DNA of 57,204 nt from a virus: positions 1 to 57,204 of the IMG/VR virus record IMGVR_UViG_3300020411_000719; one strand, given 5' to 3'. Positions within the stretch are counted from its first letter, which is position 1. Every line of letters begins with the position of its first letter. The position numbers were made by a program, and so were the translations under genes. Under the pieces are notes generated by a model. It did no database searches and had not been told where the DNA came from. It saw nothing but the letters and a program-made list of their open reading frames with translations. Positions 35,201 through 39,054 of the stretch are shown here, in pieces.

Positions 35201-37802
35201 TGATAAGGTTAGATTCCAAATGACATTGGATACTGGTACATCAGCAGAGCAGAATGCATTCTTTGACCTTGATTTAAGTAACGCATCCTTCGGTAGCATA
35301 TTCACACCTCAGCAAGGTATTACTGCTAACGCATATGGATCAGTCCCTGTTGGTGGTGGATGGATAAGAGCATATATTCAAATTACATTCTCCTTCGGTT
35401 TCACAACCTTAACTAACAAGGTTATCGTTAAGAATGCTGGTGGTTCAACTAACTACGCTGGTGATGGTGTAAGTGGTGTATATGTTTGGGGTGCAAAACT
35501 AACTAAGTCTGCACTTGACCCATATGTTTCTGCATACGGCACAACATTCTATGCTGATAACGATTTCAACATTAAGAATTACATTCTTGAGACATTAGAA
35601 ACACAGATTGATGGAGCACTTTCTCAAAGTCTAACTTCTCCTTCTCCTGGTGCTTCCTTCTACGCATTCACCTCTGCTACTTTAGCAAAAGATTATAACA
35701 CTCTCTCAATTATGAGAGTTGTGAGATATCTCTTAGGTATGGTTAAGAAGCAACTTGTTAATAACGCTCATTATACAAATATTACCAATCAAACTGGTAT
35801 TGTTACTCCTGCTAAGACATACGGCACTAGAGATATTCCAATACCTCTTGGTGGTGGAATTAATAATGCTGACAACTTCTTTGGTGGTACTTCAGGTGCA
35901 TATGCTGAAGTTGAATCAATCACAAGGAATGAAGGTAAGATTGTCCAAGTCTACTCCAGATTCAGAATTGATGGCACTATCACTGATGGTCCATTCACAA
36001 TGAATGAGGCAATTCAAAAGCAAGGTGATAACACTAAGACAGGTATTGTTTATGGATTCCATGAAGATGCTAACTTCAAGTATGTCGATGTTAAGATTAC
36101 TGCTGGTACATTCGCAGTCCTAGACACTATAGTCGGTGCTGCTAACTCAACTACTTGTCAGATTAGTAACATTGAGACAAGAATGCATATCATCGATAAG
36201 ATTGGTACATTTGATGCTAATGTAGGATTCCAAGGATATACTTCGGGTGCTACTGCTGATGTTAACGCAAATATCACTGCTGAAGCTGCTGTCCTTACAA
36301 ACACTGGTGGTAAGTTAGTTGTTGATACTGCATCTCTATTAGGAACATTTGAGAAGACTGCTGTTGTTTACGCAGAAAGCTCAAGACAATACTTAGAGGT
36401 TGCTAAGTTTGGTGGTTTAGATGTTGCTATCGGTAATAGAATTGTATCAGACGGATACACAAGAATTGGTATTAGCATACTAACCAACTTGAATAACTTC
36501 ACTGTTGGTAACAGACTTTATAAGGTTGTATCAGGTGTCCAAGATACTGCAAATTACGGTATCATTACTTCAGTTGACCTAAGCAATAACTACATCTACT
36601 ACGCTCCTGTAATGGGATCACTAACTAACGGTGATATCGTTGGTGACTACGGTCAAGGTGAATCCTTCCCAGTTGGTTACGCAACCATTACAACTTCTGT
36701 TGTAACAGCAGGTGCTGCTGGTGCTCTTGTCCAAGACATTGAGACAGTTGGTGTTAACAAGCGTATCTACATGAGTGACATCGTAGGTACCTTCGATACT
36801 AAGGACGCAATCAAGTCACTTAATGGATATAAGGCAGTTGTTAAGAGTAAGCAAGATATTAAGGCACGTGTTAAGAGATCCTTCAAGGGATTCGATGGTG
36901 TCCAAACACAATTCAAACTTACACAGAATAATGGTACAGCATACTTGCCTGACTCTGAAGGACATATGCTCATATTTGTTAATGGTATTCTACAACCTCC
37001 AGGTGCAGCTAACGCATACACAGCATTCTCAGACACAATTCAGTTTACTGAAGCACCTACGATAGGGTCTGCATTCACAGGATTCTACGTTGGTAAGTTG
37101 AGACAGTTAGATGACATCTCATTCGACTTCGACTCATTGAGACAGTCATTCAACCTCAAGCGTAATGGAGTATTCTACTCACTAACACTTACCGATGGTG
37201 TCCAGTCTACGGTTATACGTCCAGAAAATAATATCATCGTTTCACTCAATGGTGTTATTCAGGAACCAGGCGTAGGTTTCGAGCTTGTTGGTTCTCGAAT
37301 AATCTTCTCTGAAATACCTCGTGTTGGGTCTACATTCGTTGCATTCTCTTACGTGGGTAGTGAGGCAGACGTTGACGCTGCTGAAGTTGTCCCACCAATT
37401 GAACCAGGTGACTTTATTGACATTCAAGGTGAGACTTCAGACAGAGAAGTTGCTGTTATTGAATCTTCTAACTCTCTAATCACATTCGACTATCTCGGAT
37501 CAGTCTTTGGTAAGGACGCAGTTGGATCTGCAACGATTACAAGTGGGTCTATCGCTAGTGTCCAAGTTACCTCTGTTGGATCTGGATATACAACTAGACC
37601 ATCTGTAAGGGTTGACTCCATCTCTGGATTTGACGCACAGATTAAGGCACTGGTTGGTGTTGGTGAGTGTGTAATTTCTAACCAAGGAAGTGGATATTCT
37701 GCTCCTGGTATATCGGTTGATACTTCAGTCCCTGATGATTGGACTGCTCCAGACTTAAGTCAATATGGTGAAGAAGTAATTGACCCTGAGATAATCCCAT
37801 AA
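14226..37802 (+). CDS. Giant multi-domain baseplate/adhesin virion protein (7,858 aa)
   Basis: This gene fills 41% of the window. It lies between gp6 and gp8, where T4 has gp7 (1,032 aa), and its first about 110 residues plus a helical section at about 655-800 (RSAIKHIKTFYSTKG) look like a wedge anchor. Visible parts, by approximate residue: GSGY beta repeats at 310-620 and 1120-1340; YHYH domain at 1355-1545 (AFDGNPIYGPYGY); an EF-hand-like loop DENRDGVITADE at 1602-1613; propeller-like repeats at 1820-2205; a LamG-like jelly roll at 2227-2440; more GSGY repeats near 3020-3250; a second LamG-like domain at 4050-4235; 16 single-Cys repeats at 4425-6090 and two more at 6310-6520; four helical modules between 4290 and 6795; a carbohydrate-binding-like jelly roll at 6895-7110; and NGVxQxPG modules at the C-terminus. 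It probably anchors in the baseplate and extends outward for host recognition. Confidence 0.88.
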   Translation: MTTSSKVSQAIARQTPQFISDGYPLFDKFLEYYYKSQEKTGFGQNILNNFLNYLDIDKLDVGILGGATKIVEASLIDDTEIVVENVDKFLTDNGSVMIGDEIIFYEKAVASPSIALSPGISYEQVKLKWITLANIINQFDGNTQRFSLTSQDAPVAPPSAQHLIVKVYGEIQVPGVDYTIDGTSIVFSVAPRTRLASDDTTATNITYLNGFIENSIVALDNISGSFGDGKKTFQMTVANLPYAPIVDEYCIAIYDNRLLTPKVDFTFDETYITLGFTPIAGRRLDVFSIEAPIPSFGTGAVGFSRVDALGALSSVEVNNTGKNYRFEFPPKISVKSTTGRDASVKPLINGVKSVSLLTGGAGYSTSNPPVVQIQTPTKEGSTAATVNATVVDGAVTALTVTSSGSGYTFTPRLTFVQPGGAELGTPTITAGSFAAAPPITKNGFGYTTPPAIYVDEPTGLNGIKASFQTVLTPTGELASITVLNAGQGYETTPRVAVIDPVGAQILETKVDGDGRITDIELLSGGSGYEDIPSVYIVDERTTNPGSGATAAASIFNGAITDINITAFGSGYSAANPPKVFIQPPPHASASVDIGLGEVTGFQVINAGANYTKCKLTGCARAASGIKEYTEEGNAVFSGDTSAAAHAVDSEVKCLDALFVKRLLDKYTEQFLPDVPQLDYDSIDVRSAIKHIKTFYSTKGTSFSIAYLFKLLYGESVSISYPKDQITKPSAATWSINTILRATLVSGDPRNIQDALIQQVADIADPNIKAASALVENYISIKTSDLEIFELVLSEETIQGTFIVPYKTKLAEPLTATSDIITVDSTIGWPERNGEIVIGDKETVRYKEKSLNQFIECTRASNAQIWDSATVVKSNFVVYLNKGTLQEVVMNVVGIVDANQTTLTDTGSYYLPGDKLTVSKLGGTSTQPQLTTWLYNVKKLINVTSIAYGGVNNQSATVTCANPHGLLVGDQVTIYGANPILYNGSFLVTSRDSTTVFQYQLPQPAQVVPQGNILISVDLNKGKSVNTAISNAIGPYTTNVQNTFFNTSYVYVASTGIPNYEIGPFPGSALLPGNQRKLNRFALLPTTISTKTAIVPGPIGTWVNGVSIWSYKSKQTKTFGAVTSISISAAGEGYDAASPPAMTLTGGGGSGATATVTVDGAISSIDVTAGGSGYTSSPLVSIVGGGGSGAAATAIITKGVVSRVLINAGGSGYTSQPEITIVGGGGSGATATASVRGPIKTVNITNGGASYTSKPNVKLSSGSGAVAQAIVNNGRIISIAIISAGSGYTTAPEVSIQGQGFGAVAKATIDVDGENAGKVTGITITNKGIGYIQGTTLINLTSIGINATFTANVFEWTYNLQETSTFDTAKGSVFEGFNVQYGGEYAHLSNPQKLRYILGDNLYESESGTILEQDVQLTHSPIIGWAFDGNPIYGPYGYSDPTNQTSQVQRLNTSYSLKTNLVYDAVSNPYPVRTDGPLLTDEAAGKFVEDYEYVFGSGDLDQYNGRFCKTPEFSAGRYCYFVTIDAAEAGNPKFPYILGPSYNSVVDTWNLVDDAVQQNIPTGVVRYRDPYENVDIDVERTPNASTNALTTEAGDILLFDPEDENRDGVITADETADPEQMFEEAPLQLFDYFPKVRFDSKVDIEVDTITKFEDASVTGFTVENPGISYQVNDRLIFDNTDTDGSGVSARVARIKGEAVESYTYETLDGVNYGILTSVNPHNLVAGDTVFVDYAPTMDNTNKTFVVRQYKGIEEVIVNTIGSGYNTDIPPTVTIDSDSGTGGSIEAVVSSVGSIESFKILNSGSGYTSNPRVILSHPQVFKKCDYYASLISNNDFVKINDIFVNTTKEVYVCGKTKDTSGNTVGIVAKLSATGVKEWEKTLESTAPNTGTTYLEFNKIYVDGNDIWVAGTNRPNITVLDAYNPDVILCKYLEASNGLSAGLAIQKAYAGISGSTREDYVTALTKLSSNPTRFIMGGYTNTNSANPYDAFLAVTDTAGSFVVKRKLATAAGNEKITDITVASDGSVYFTMETSTSAASNDINVSFGKATVGINVITIEWIKEISNTLYSFQNASVCFDEFNEFYVTATCRLKSDDVTKDSFWICKFDAAGAVLWNKRYVAEARDIEVVGKTRVDIFGDVNVAYTHSASQVDGKKIVNTAKIKYDGTMLNHTSNEFRVDTATANTTEGWTAHSLDIDNSGDLHVFGQASHNRNEFIYDFASNQTTDITGHYTLGIGQTTNSVTVADNMAKIYGYNPAGSNSTWVNSYLSVTNTQLGTKLGDNWTLEFFIYKNASESQTLSQGFQTLVGIGGAQDATGGLWLGYNTSNGKLTFVVTNNSTTIAAGSAIESTQTTMYANNSWQTIGVSKNGDTFKAYVNGIEVLSGTQSNTSLGNKTLYFGNQIGFGSGATDFSAGKQGQFYIDNIRLRNRALVPTVPSDITTLPPVASYGLTFDWVDDAWFTNHLNKYDYIDFNAVGLKVDKNADAARLGVKTAFTNTQLSLTRTAITPVTGSTLTIGNVGLSLGDAGFQSLDFDDANVAYTEATESMTYVQDIWSSRTGTVPSPGSTKVNATAKVKDRYFFKVTDTSKIDNIQELTINQAFNFTVGAKLMLKNGNTFINSGYITSVDKDNNKVYVAVNNNVWTNDTNTGQLSTERFDEQSTYGIRGPIPNDTNEIAAYTFAEVNNTTPGTFDIDLDDYNLDGTYNAGGSQNLDSFAKFKAWSGSDYTVRIDEVAGGSAYIVGSVVDVPANQTSFNAAYSTLQITGLTAVTKITLVANLTKILQVSSVANSDQVYVITSTSHYLTPGEMVYVDGNPSQTYNSVVYDEYDGAFFVKDVISVKEFTYKLPQAAVTDPATTPGNVSIFVKSPTLKMFYGHQYIFDLSHSSLVGGNLSFAKDSLYKLEYSFNSIERIGTPGVTGQGVPTPSVKFKVDGDVVTNISYYFDPSRTTSDTSPVIPGSYLDVVDSPYKGTFEISSTSGATITRGDDAMRFILANEPEGAAEVSPSSYSTSSVKAVGSIASIRIVNSGGFYTKLPIISNIESTRKIERVDIKTPGTEYAVGEYTGVPIAGDGEGGLVSITVADGTDAEGVTIPGQINSVAVTSPGKNYTTASIDIDSIPGILGSGLTGSGAELTVVIPSSGSGASIFTKGDKVGKIKKLKNNNFGYDYPHDYTLRPEITFPLNCQLTSTSILASITVTDPGSGYSQAPAVVITGGGGSGAVAEASIKNGRLDNIIVKDPGAGYSSTPTIALRSAFNYVVNLDLGLLQFAFPHGIANGSAVTLNVVDTGDGAEYPLAAGAIGRLNSSTTYYAIAGAANSLETDQLKLAITASNAALGDAISFVNAGTGRQQVLTESFGGAATANVATSVFDEGELVYQGDTFATATATGYVSENNGWQIGPRILKIVDYTGDFIEGQKITGVISKSSGVISDLNIAKGVLEIGSITQTTGQFIDDVGKPSEIIQKIQDSYYYQDFSYAVNSATSISEWKDILLRNVHPASFKVFGELNLQEYGSIPNKETAFQLTKSVELAQSAIVPNIQNFALVEPVYQEFNNTEVLFRQKRLTSSENILTSVVQRIDDISNLFDGERIAFPLTVSGDNVVANANQLMIILNGIAQTPGISFQVQSDNIVFSEPPQPPASIKYASVTITQIATKKFVFSNISGIFPIAGQYVVGSSSAAKFRVTSVVGNDIFGYITEGTFTIGELVNVSATGFSATLNSQTDVVNNGLFMFGETITNFEGNTAKIEEINLAKGQETPLAKLRYTIGQSTTSFEVVPVTGAAAALPAGTFVATKNYQFGSEIFRVDTITDGAESTTLGVTRAQLGTAATAQLENTPLYGTDITITNALVLSKTTGTYQSTPGLFDIQLNDVIIAAKSGVVATIASTSPYQDPVTNEFISQVNISEGSSFFGLLFNRIASQTYPNVVLDDISQSQISIVDFTDNLTAFDSKFPANELINNYVIKTTNITGTFQENEFIRNYKIDYGNNSGTFLENEEGFVRKLTFTDKQGAGFFNQGNVIRSRNSKAEVIGYNQARSTVYLGKMGRSTASGSDFHTVTFNGGAQLDTAQKKWGTASLLLDGTGDYLLVAANQEFGFGTGALTLEAWIRPANVTGEHTIIDTRSASATDTALRLYTDGTALKVAVGNTAAANGGTLAINTWYHVAVTKTGTSTKIFVNGAQVGSTYTDNNNYGASKPVYIGADYAGATGFNGHIDEVRVSTTARYTGAYTLPTGIFQGDSNTKLLYHFDGPDAATYVDDWSGTGTWVDGDYFNNDAILATKRKTGGNLSAHSLNTHRYLNAADLLNSNKEFLAKEVVWRLEHQSPYSPFNVLTGTVNCTDDVQDIIDALIKDVRNGGNSYLWDAAALYVNRNVSPITVNHIETEVEETIWVHEELSRLAQQIITNQHIQILGDHGLTQVTDTTITDSTNASPSTITPTTGSYDTSTGELTLTKAAHGLTAGAAITATGATYDANTGIMVVTSNGHGLNPGDKVKMEDGAVTMTCDMDGNKSEHAYPRPEDPASEKWIEVGVVSTNTFEIFVGKKPLVAYKPTASTYDAATGLMSLTIGDHNFAAGQTIKLANNSLNFTCAMDDNNAIKSYPRSTDPVYEEAIPIKYEGTPYTPTNAVYTPTTGEMIVTLIGHGFAVNDQVKLSDGAVTFSCAKDNNQSDHSYPRATDPVANSWITISAVTTNTFTINVGKSPDISAHTYLRWDHNSVVKKDNTIQLDVGKSPIIQHDVSAASFTPASGALDITIGSHNLLVGDSIKFADNSLTFTCAQDSNATNHTYPRTDILNHTPTNATYNPTTGILSLTVGGHGMLDGDWVKLDANCLTFTCAADSNQTNHTYPRSTDPIANKWIQVSNVSTNGFDIQVLDSAPSTNTSAHTFVSAVSNGVKQKKDRAYDTAIEVTGVGTTNLTASTAAYTPTTGKLTITSNSHGLTGATQHTPTAASYAPATGILTITLSSHGFSNGDRIQIVDNSLTMTCAKDSDATFHTYPRSSDPVSGKWLPITKIDTNSFTVDVHKSQDLSAHTFISWASNGLLRARDMVKFDADSLTFTCAKDSNATNHTYPRVTDPLASQWVPVTGVTTNTFDVNTGPSTNTSAHTFVSATSNGIKKQTGVISVNVGISSNTTTHAFVSATAGAVKAGGVYAHTFKNANNTYTPSTASYTPATGVLTLTINGHGFQNGEWVKIADNGLTFTCAQDSNATNHTYPRAAGAQFTATTGTAYNPTTGILSITTTAAHNLANGDEIKIANDSLTFTCAMDGNTVNKTYPRASDPVSARWLKVSNVASTSFDVQVLDITPSSNTSTHTFVSASANGIQTRDPASGKWLKISGVTTNTFNVNVSASSNTSTHTFVSAISGCVSRAVIMSGGDHAHTFVSGKTNAFHKEGSSITIDKESLTFECALDEFGSEHTYPRTSDPFYNKVLPIVKATTNTFTVNVGKSTQPDDYIPYTPSAATYDPATGDMVLTIGTHDITTDDFVEIDDNSLTFTCAMDNNQSQKTYPRPGHDTRTSGKLKAVTAIGSTSHTPSFAAYNPTTGVMTITLDAHGFSAGDRVKFDAGAVTFTCAQDSNATNHAYPRTTDPTFGKWLKITNVTTTQFDIQVGTSTNTTAHNFASALNNGMKRQNGQITVNVGAAGTNAQFTPSAATYNAVTGDMTLTIGQHGIQVGSNIVLANDSLTFNCTMDGGSSNKTYPRATDPYGQSKSIRVDEVGYVSTTATNVAYTPSTGVMVITVPSHGYSNNDYIQIVEGSLVMRCALDGNQTDHAYPRKTDPYYGKWLKISNVATDTFQVNVGISSDTTTHSFVSAATNGIRKQSGVITVNVGKSPAIGYDVSAASFVPATGLLTVTIGEHDLTTNHKVRIANNSLTFTCAQDSHGSNHTYPRANGQGGASADDPAYNDAVTITAVTATTITLNVGTSSNTTAHTFVSANSNYTATGATYSPTTGLLTLTVNGHGFVNGERIKIADNSLTFSCAKDSNATNHTYPRPSDPVSGKWLTISGVTTNTFQVQVLDSLPSTNVSAHTFVSATANGIKRAVIHAGGDYAHTFVTAASNAVSYTPNSSHLFVSAKGGAIKKWLHTHKWVKAVADCVKVLGYSNGDCSDVQSTVDNLLSVVIDTLIEANQAVAVDHLATITKLTPQHEYVGATADAFLEIPFNIDDVATGLAYTQRVDLATRDRFRDAANLIRLNRGPIVDKTAADMIARYPELTLGMPRNADGSGAGTLRCKTDLGIILDAIANDIEDGGNFNTLIAVKNYLGTNDEIQHVRLQLLQSLYAHNRLGFYAKQSVTGDLTDANTDSVIIGDWGITQDTATNFSPTAATYDPVTGDMVLTIGTHSLTVGRKINIAAGGLKFTCAMDGNSSAKDYPRASDPWYNKNILIKAVTATTITVNIGASPTKYFTPTAATYDPTTGVLVLTIGAHNLAVGTAIQIAQQSLTFTCAQDSHGSNHQYPRANGQGGASADDPAYNDAVAITAVDDNTITVNVGTSTNTTAHLFVSASANAIVTGGNYAHTFVSAVANSVTAPGDCTNVKDALDTLVLLANETLAPNGDRYRDAGDLLHFNKDYIAEEAVGLLDAEFSYTLNNILYQSFQYPGGATGRDTCKKDIKLLLDSVISDLQTGGNSNTIRAIENYIATSGGIKQVEDQLLSTMYAFQQVKKLGKLAIINNLYNQGITGLTGDQYAAMWTTEVAYRDATITDSKGDTAYLSDDCIDAVNAFENLMDIAIDTLSPSDDAGRSAGRMILNNKNYYDQELENLVNSQWGSGAWSADINTFLETTVNDVIHDLAITDTSKFGNARNITLTNVIGEFSEGEVVTSSGGGYASVKEYITETQMLVIGDVTGTNWASVDDLTGTSGATAVVNVVGPTYDYYTTVANVQSLASTRIITTGIADQVAGINLFTNPEDFTANWTASGSSIDGNVTADPDDQLLAEKVVVDSSTGEHTISRNYSLTAYDTFDDTSIKWDTTGQKFDEGAITTAQTFTFSAFIKKAEFDKVRFQMTLDTGTSAEQNAFFDLDLSNASFGSIFTPQQGITANAYGSVPVGGGWIRAYIQITFSFGFTTLTNKVIVKNAGGSTNYAGDGVSGVYVWGAKLTKSALDPYVSAYGTTFYADNDFNIKNYILETLETQIDGALSQSLTSPSPGASFYAFTSATLAKDYNTLSIMRVVRYLLGMVKKQLVNNAHYTNITNQTGIVTPAKTYGTRDIPIPLGGGINNADNFFGGTSGAYAEVESITRNEGKIVQVYSRFRIDGTITDGPFTMNEAIQKQGDNTKTGIVYGFHEDANFKYVDVKITAGTFAVLDTIVGAANSTTCQISNIETRMHIIDKIGTFDANVGFQGYTSGATADVNANITAEAAVLTNTGGKLVVDTASLLGTFEKTAVVYAESSRQYLEVAKFGGLDVAIGNRIVSDGYTRIGISILTNLNNFTVGNRLYKVVSGVQDTANYGIITSVDLSNNYIYYAPVMGSLTNGDIVGDYGQGESFPVGYATITTSVVTAGAAGALVQDIETVGVNKRIYMSDIVGTFDTKDAIKSLNGYKAVVKSKQDIKARVKRSFKGFDGVQTQFKLTQNNGTAYLPDSEGHMLIFVNGILQPPGAANAYTAFSDTIQFTEAPTIGSAFTGFYVGKLRQLDDISFDFDSLRQSFNLKRNGVFYSLTLTDGVQSTVIRPENNIIVSLNGVIQEPGVGFELVGSRIIFSEIPRVGSTFVAFSYVGSEADVDAAEVVPPIEPGDFIDIQGETSDREVAVIESSNSLITFDYLGSVFGKDAVGSATITSGSIASVQVTSVGSGYTTRPSVRVDSISGFDAQIKALVGVGECVISNQGSGYSAPGISVDTSVPDDWTAPDLSQYGEEVIDPEIIP
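27497..32500 (+). repeat. Protein-level tandem repeats with FTCAxD...YPRxxDP motif
   Basis: Within the giant gene, 16 units of variable length (about 80-130 codons) each carry a Gly-His turn (GxHGFxxGDxVK), a SLTFTCAxDxN strand with one cysteine, HxYPRxxDP, and often KWLxISxVTTNTFxVxVG plus AHTFVSAxxNGI. Two more copies lie at about 33160-33790, making 18. DNA copies have diverged mostly at synonymous positions, as judged by eye for the units near 31830 and 33540. Confidence 0.85.
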
Positions 37803-37805
37803 ATA
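37798..37805 (+). promoter_or_regulatory. T4-like late promoter motif (CATAAATA)
   Basis: CATAAATA covers the stop codon of the giant gene and lies 20 nt before the ATG of the 408-aa gene. The extended word CATAAATAACT is repeated exactly at 52470, which supports a functional element. Confidence 0.7.
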
Positions 37806-37824
37806 ACTAAAAATTGTAAGGTAA

Positions 37825-39051
37825 ATGGCTAAACAAACGCTAGGTCTTGGTACTGCAGCTAACGACAACACGGGTGATACCCTGAGAGTTGGTGGTGACA
37901 AGATTAATGACAATTTTAACGAAATATACACTGGTATAGGTAATGGCACTACGTTGCAACTTAGTGTTACCAATGCTGCTGTAGGACAGGTACTTAGATA
38001 TAATGGATCGACATTTCTTCCATCTGACTATACAAACCTCACTGCTGGTTTGGATGTTAACGGTAATAGTATTGTTTCTTCAAGTAATGGAAATATCAAT
38101 ATCGCTCCGAATGGCACGGGTAACTTAACACTTGGCGTTGGTGGTGTTACCAATACATTTGCGGGTTCTGGTGGAGGAATTGATTTCCCTACGACAGTAA
38201 AGTATAAGAATGAGTGGGCATCACTTGCTGCTTCTCCTGCTGCTGCATCATATAAGGGATATTTCTTTACAGTTAACGGTGATGATAATCCATATGTAAA
38301 CATTAATATTACTGCTGGTGGTGTTGGTGCTACCCAAGCAAAATTATTGACACAATATTCAGGTGTTAATGATTTGGTTGACGTTGATACAAATACTGCT
38401 GCACCTACAAATAATCAAGTTTTAAAGTGGAATTCTTCTACAAGTAAGTGGGCACCTGCTGATGATGACTCAGGTATATCCTCACTTAACCTTTGGGCAT
38501 CAGTTGCTGGTGATACAGGATCCACTACTGCTAATACACAATCTGATACTCTAACGATTGCTGGTGGTACAAACATTACCACAGCCGTTTCTGGGGATAC
38601 TTTGACAGTTAATTTCTCTGGAACTCTGACTACAACATTTGCTGCTCTGACTGATACAAATATTGGTGGTCTTGTCCAAGGAGATTCACTCTTCTACAAT
38701 GGCACAAACTGGGTACCAACCCGTAGTCCAATTACTTGGTGGGAAGTGAATGCTGATGGTGCAGACCATTATACATTCTCTGGACCAGGTTTCTCTGCTG
38801 CTACAAATGACCCAACGTTATATGTCCAGAGAGGACAAACTTATGCATTTGATAATTCTGTCCAAGGTGCTGGTCACCCATTCAGAATTCAGAGCACAAC
38901 TGGATTAGCTGGGACTCCATATACTGCTGGTCAAACTGGTAGTGGAATCACAGTTTTATATTGGACTGTCCCTATGGATGCTCCAACAACTCTATATTAC
39001 CAATGCACATTACATGCATTGATGAACGGTACAATCAACGTAGTAACTTAA
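37825..39051 (+). CDS. Virion protein with C-terminal cupredoxin-like domain (408 aa)
   Basis: An AAGG site precedes ATG 37825. The N-terminus MAKQTLGLGTAANDNTGDTL and the following GGDKINDNFNEIY are typical of cyanophage tail-fibre and structural proteins. The middle is Gly/Thr/Asn-rich beta sequence, as in trimeric fibres. The last about 95 residues form a cupredoxin-like domain: LYVQRGQTYAFDN, then GHPFRIQ with His351, and YYQCTLHALMNGTI with Cys394, His397 and Met400. These are spaced like the His-Cys-His-Met ligands of type I copper proteins. Whether it binds copper or only keeps the fold is unknown. It lies directly behind a late promoter. Confidence 0.8.
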   Translation: MAKQTLGLGTAANDNTGDTLRVGGDKINDNFNEIYTGIGNGTTLQLSVTNAAVGQVLRYNGSTFLPSDYTNLTAGLDVNGNSIVSSSNGNINIAPNGTGNLTLGVGGVTNTFAGSGGGIDFPTTVKYKNEWASLAASPAAASYKGYFFTVNGDDNPYVNINITAGGVGATQAKLLTQYSGVNDLVDVDTNTAAPTNNQVLKWNSSTSKWAPADDDSGISSLNLWASVAGDTGSTTANTQSDTLTIAGGTNITTAVSGDTLTVNFSGTLTTTFAALTDTNIGGLVQGDSLFYNGTNWVPTRSPITWWEVNADGADHYTFSGPGFSAATNDPTLYVQRGQTYAFDNSVQGAGHPFRIQSTTGLAGTPYTAGQTGSGITVLYWTVPMDAPTTLYYQCTLHALMNGTINVVT

Positions 39052-39054
39052 TAA

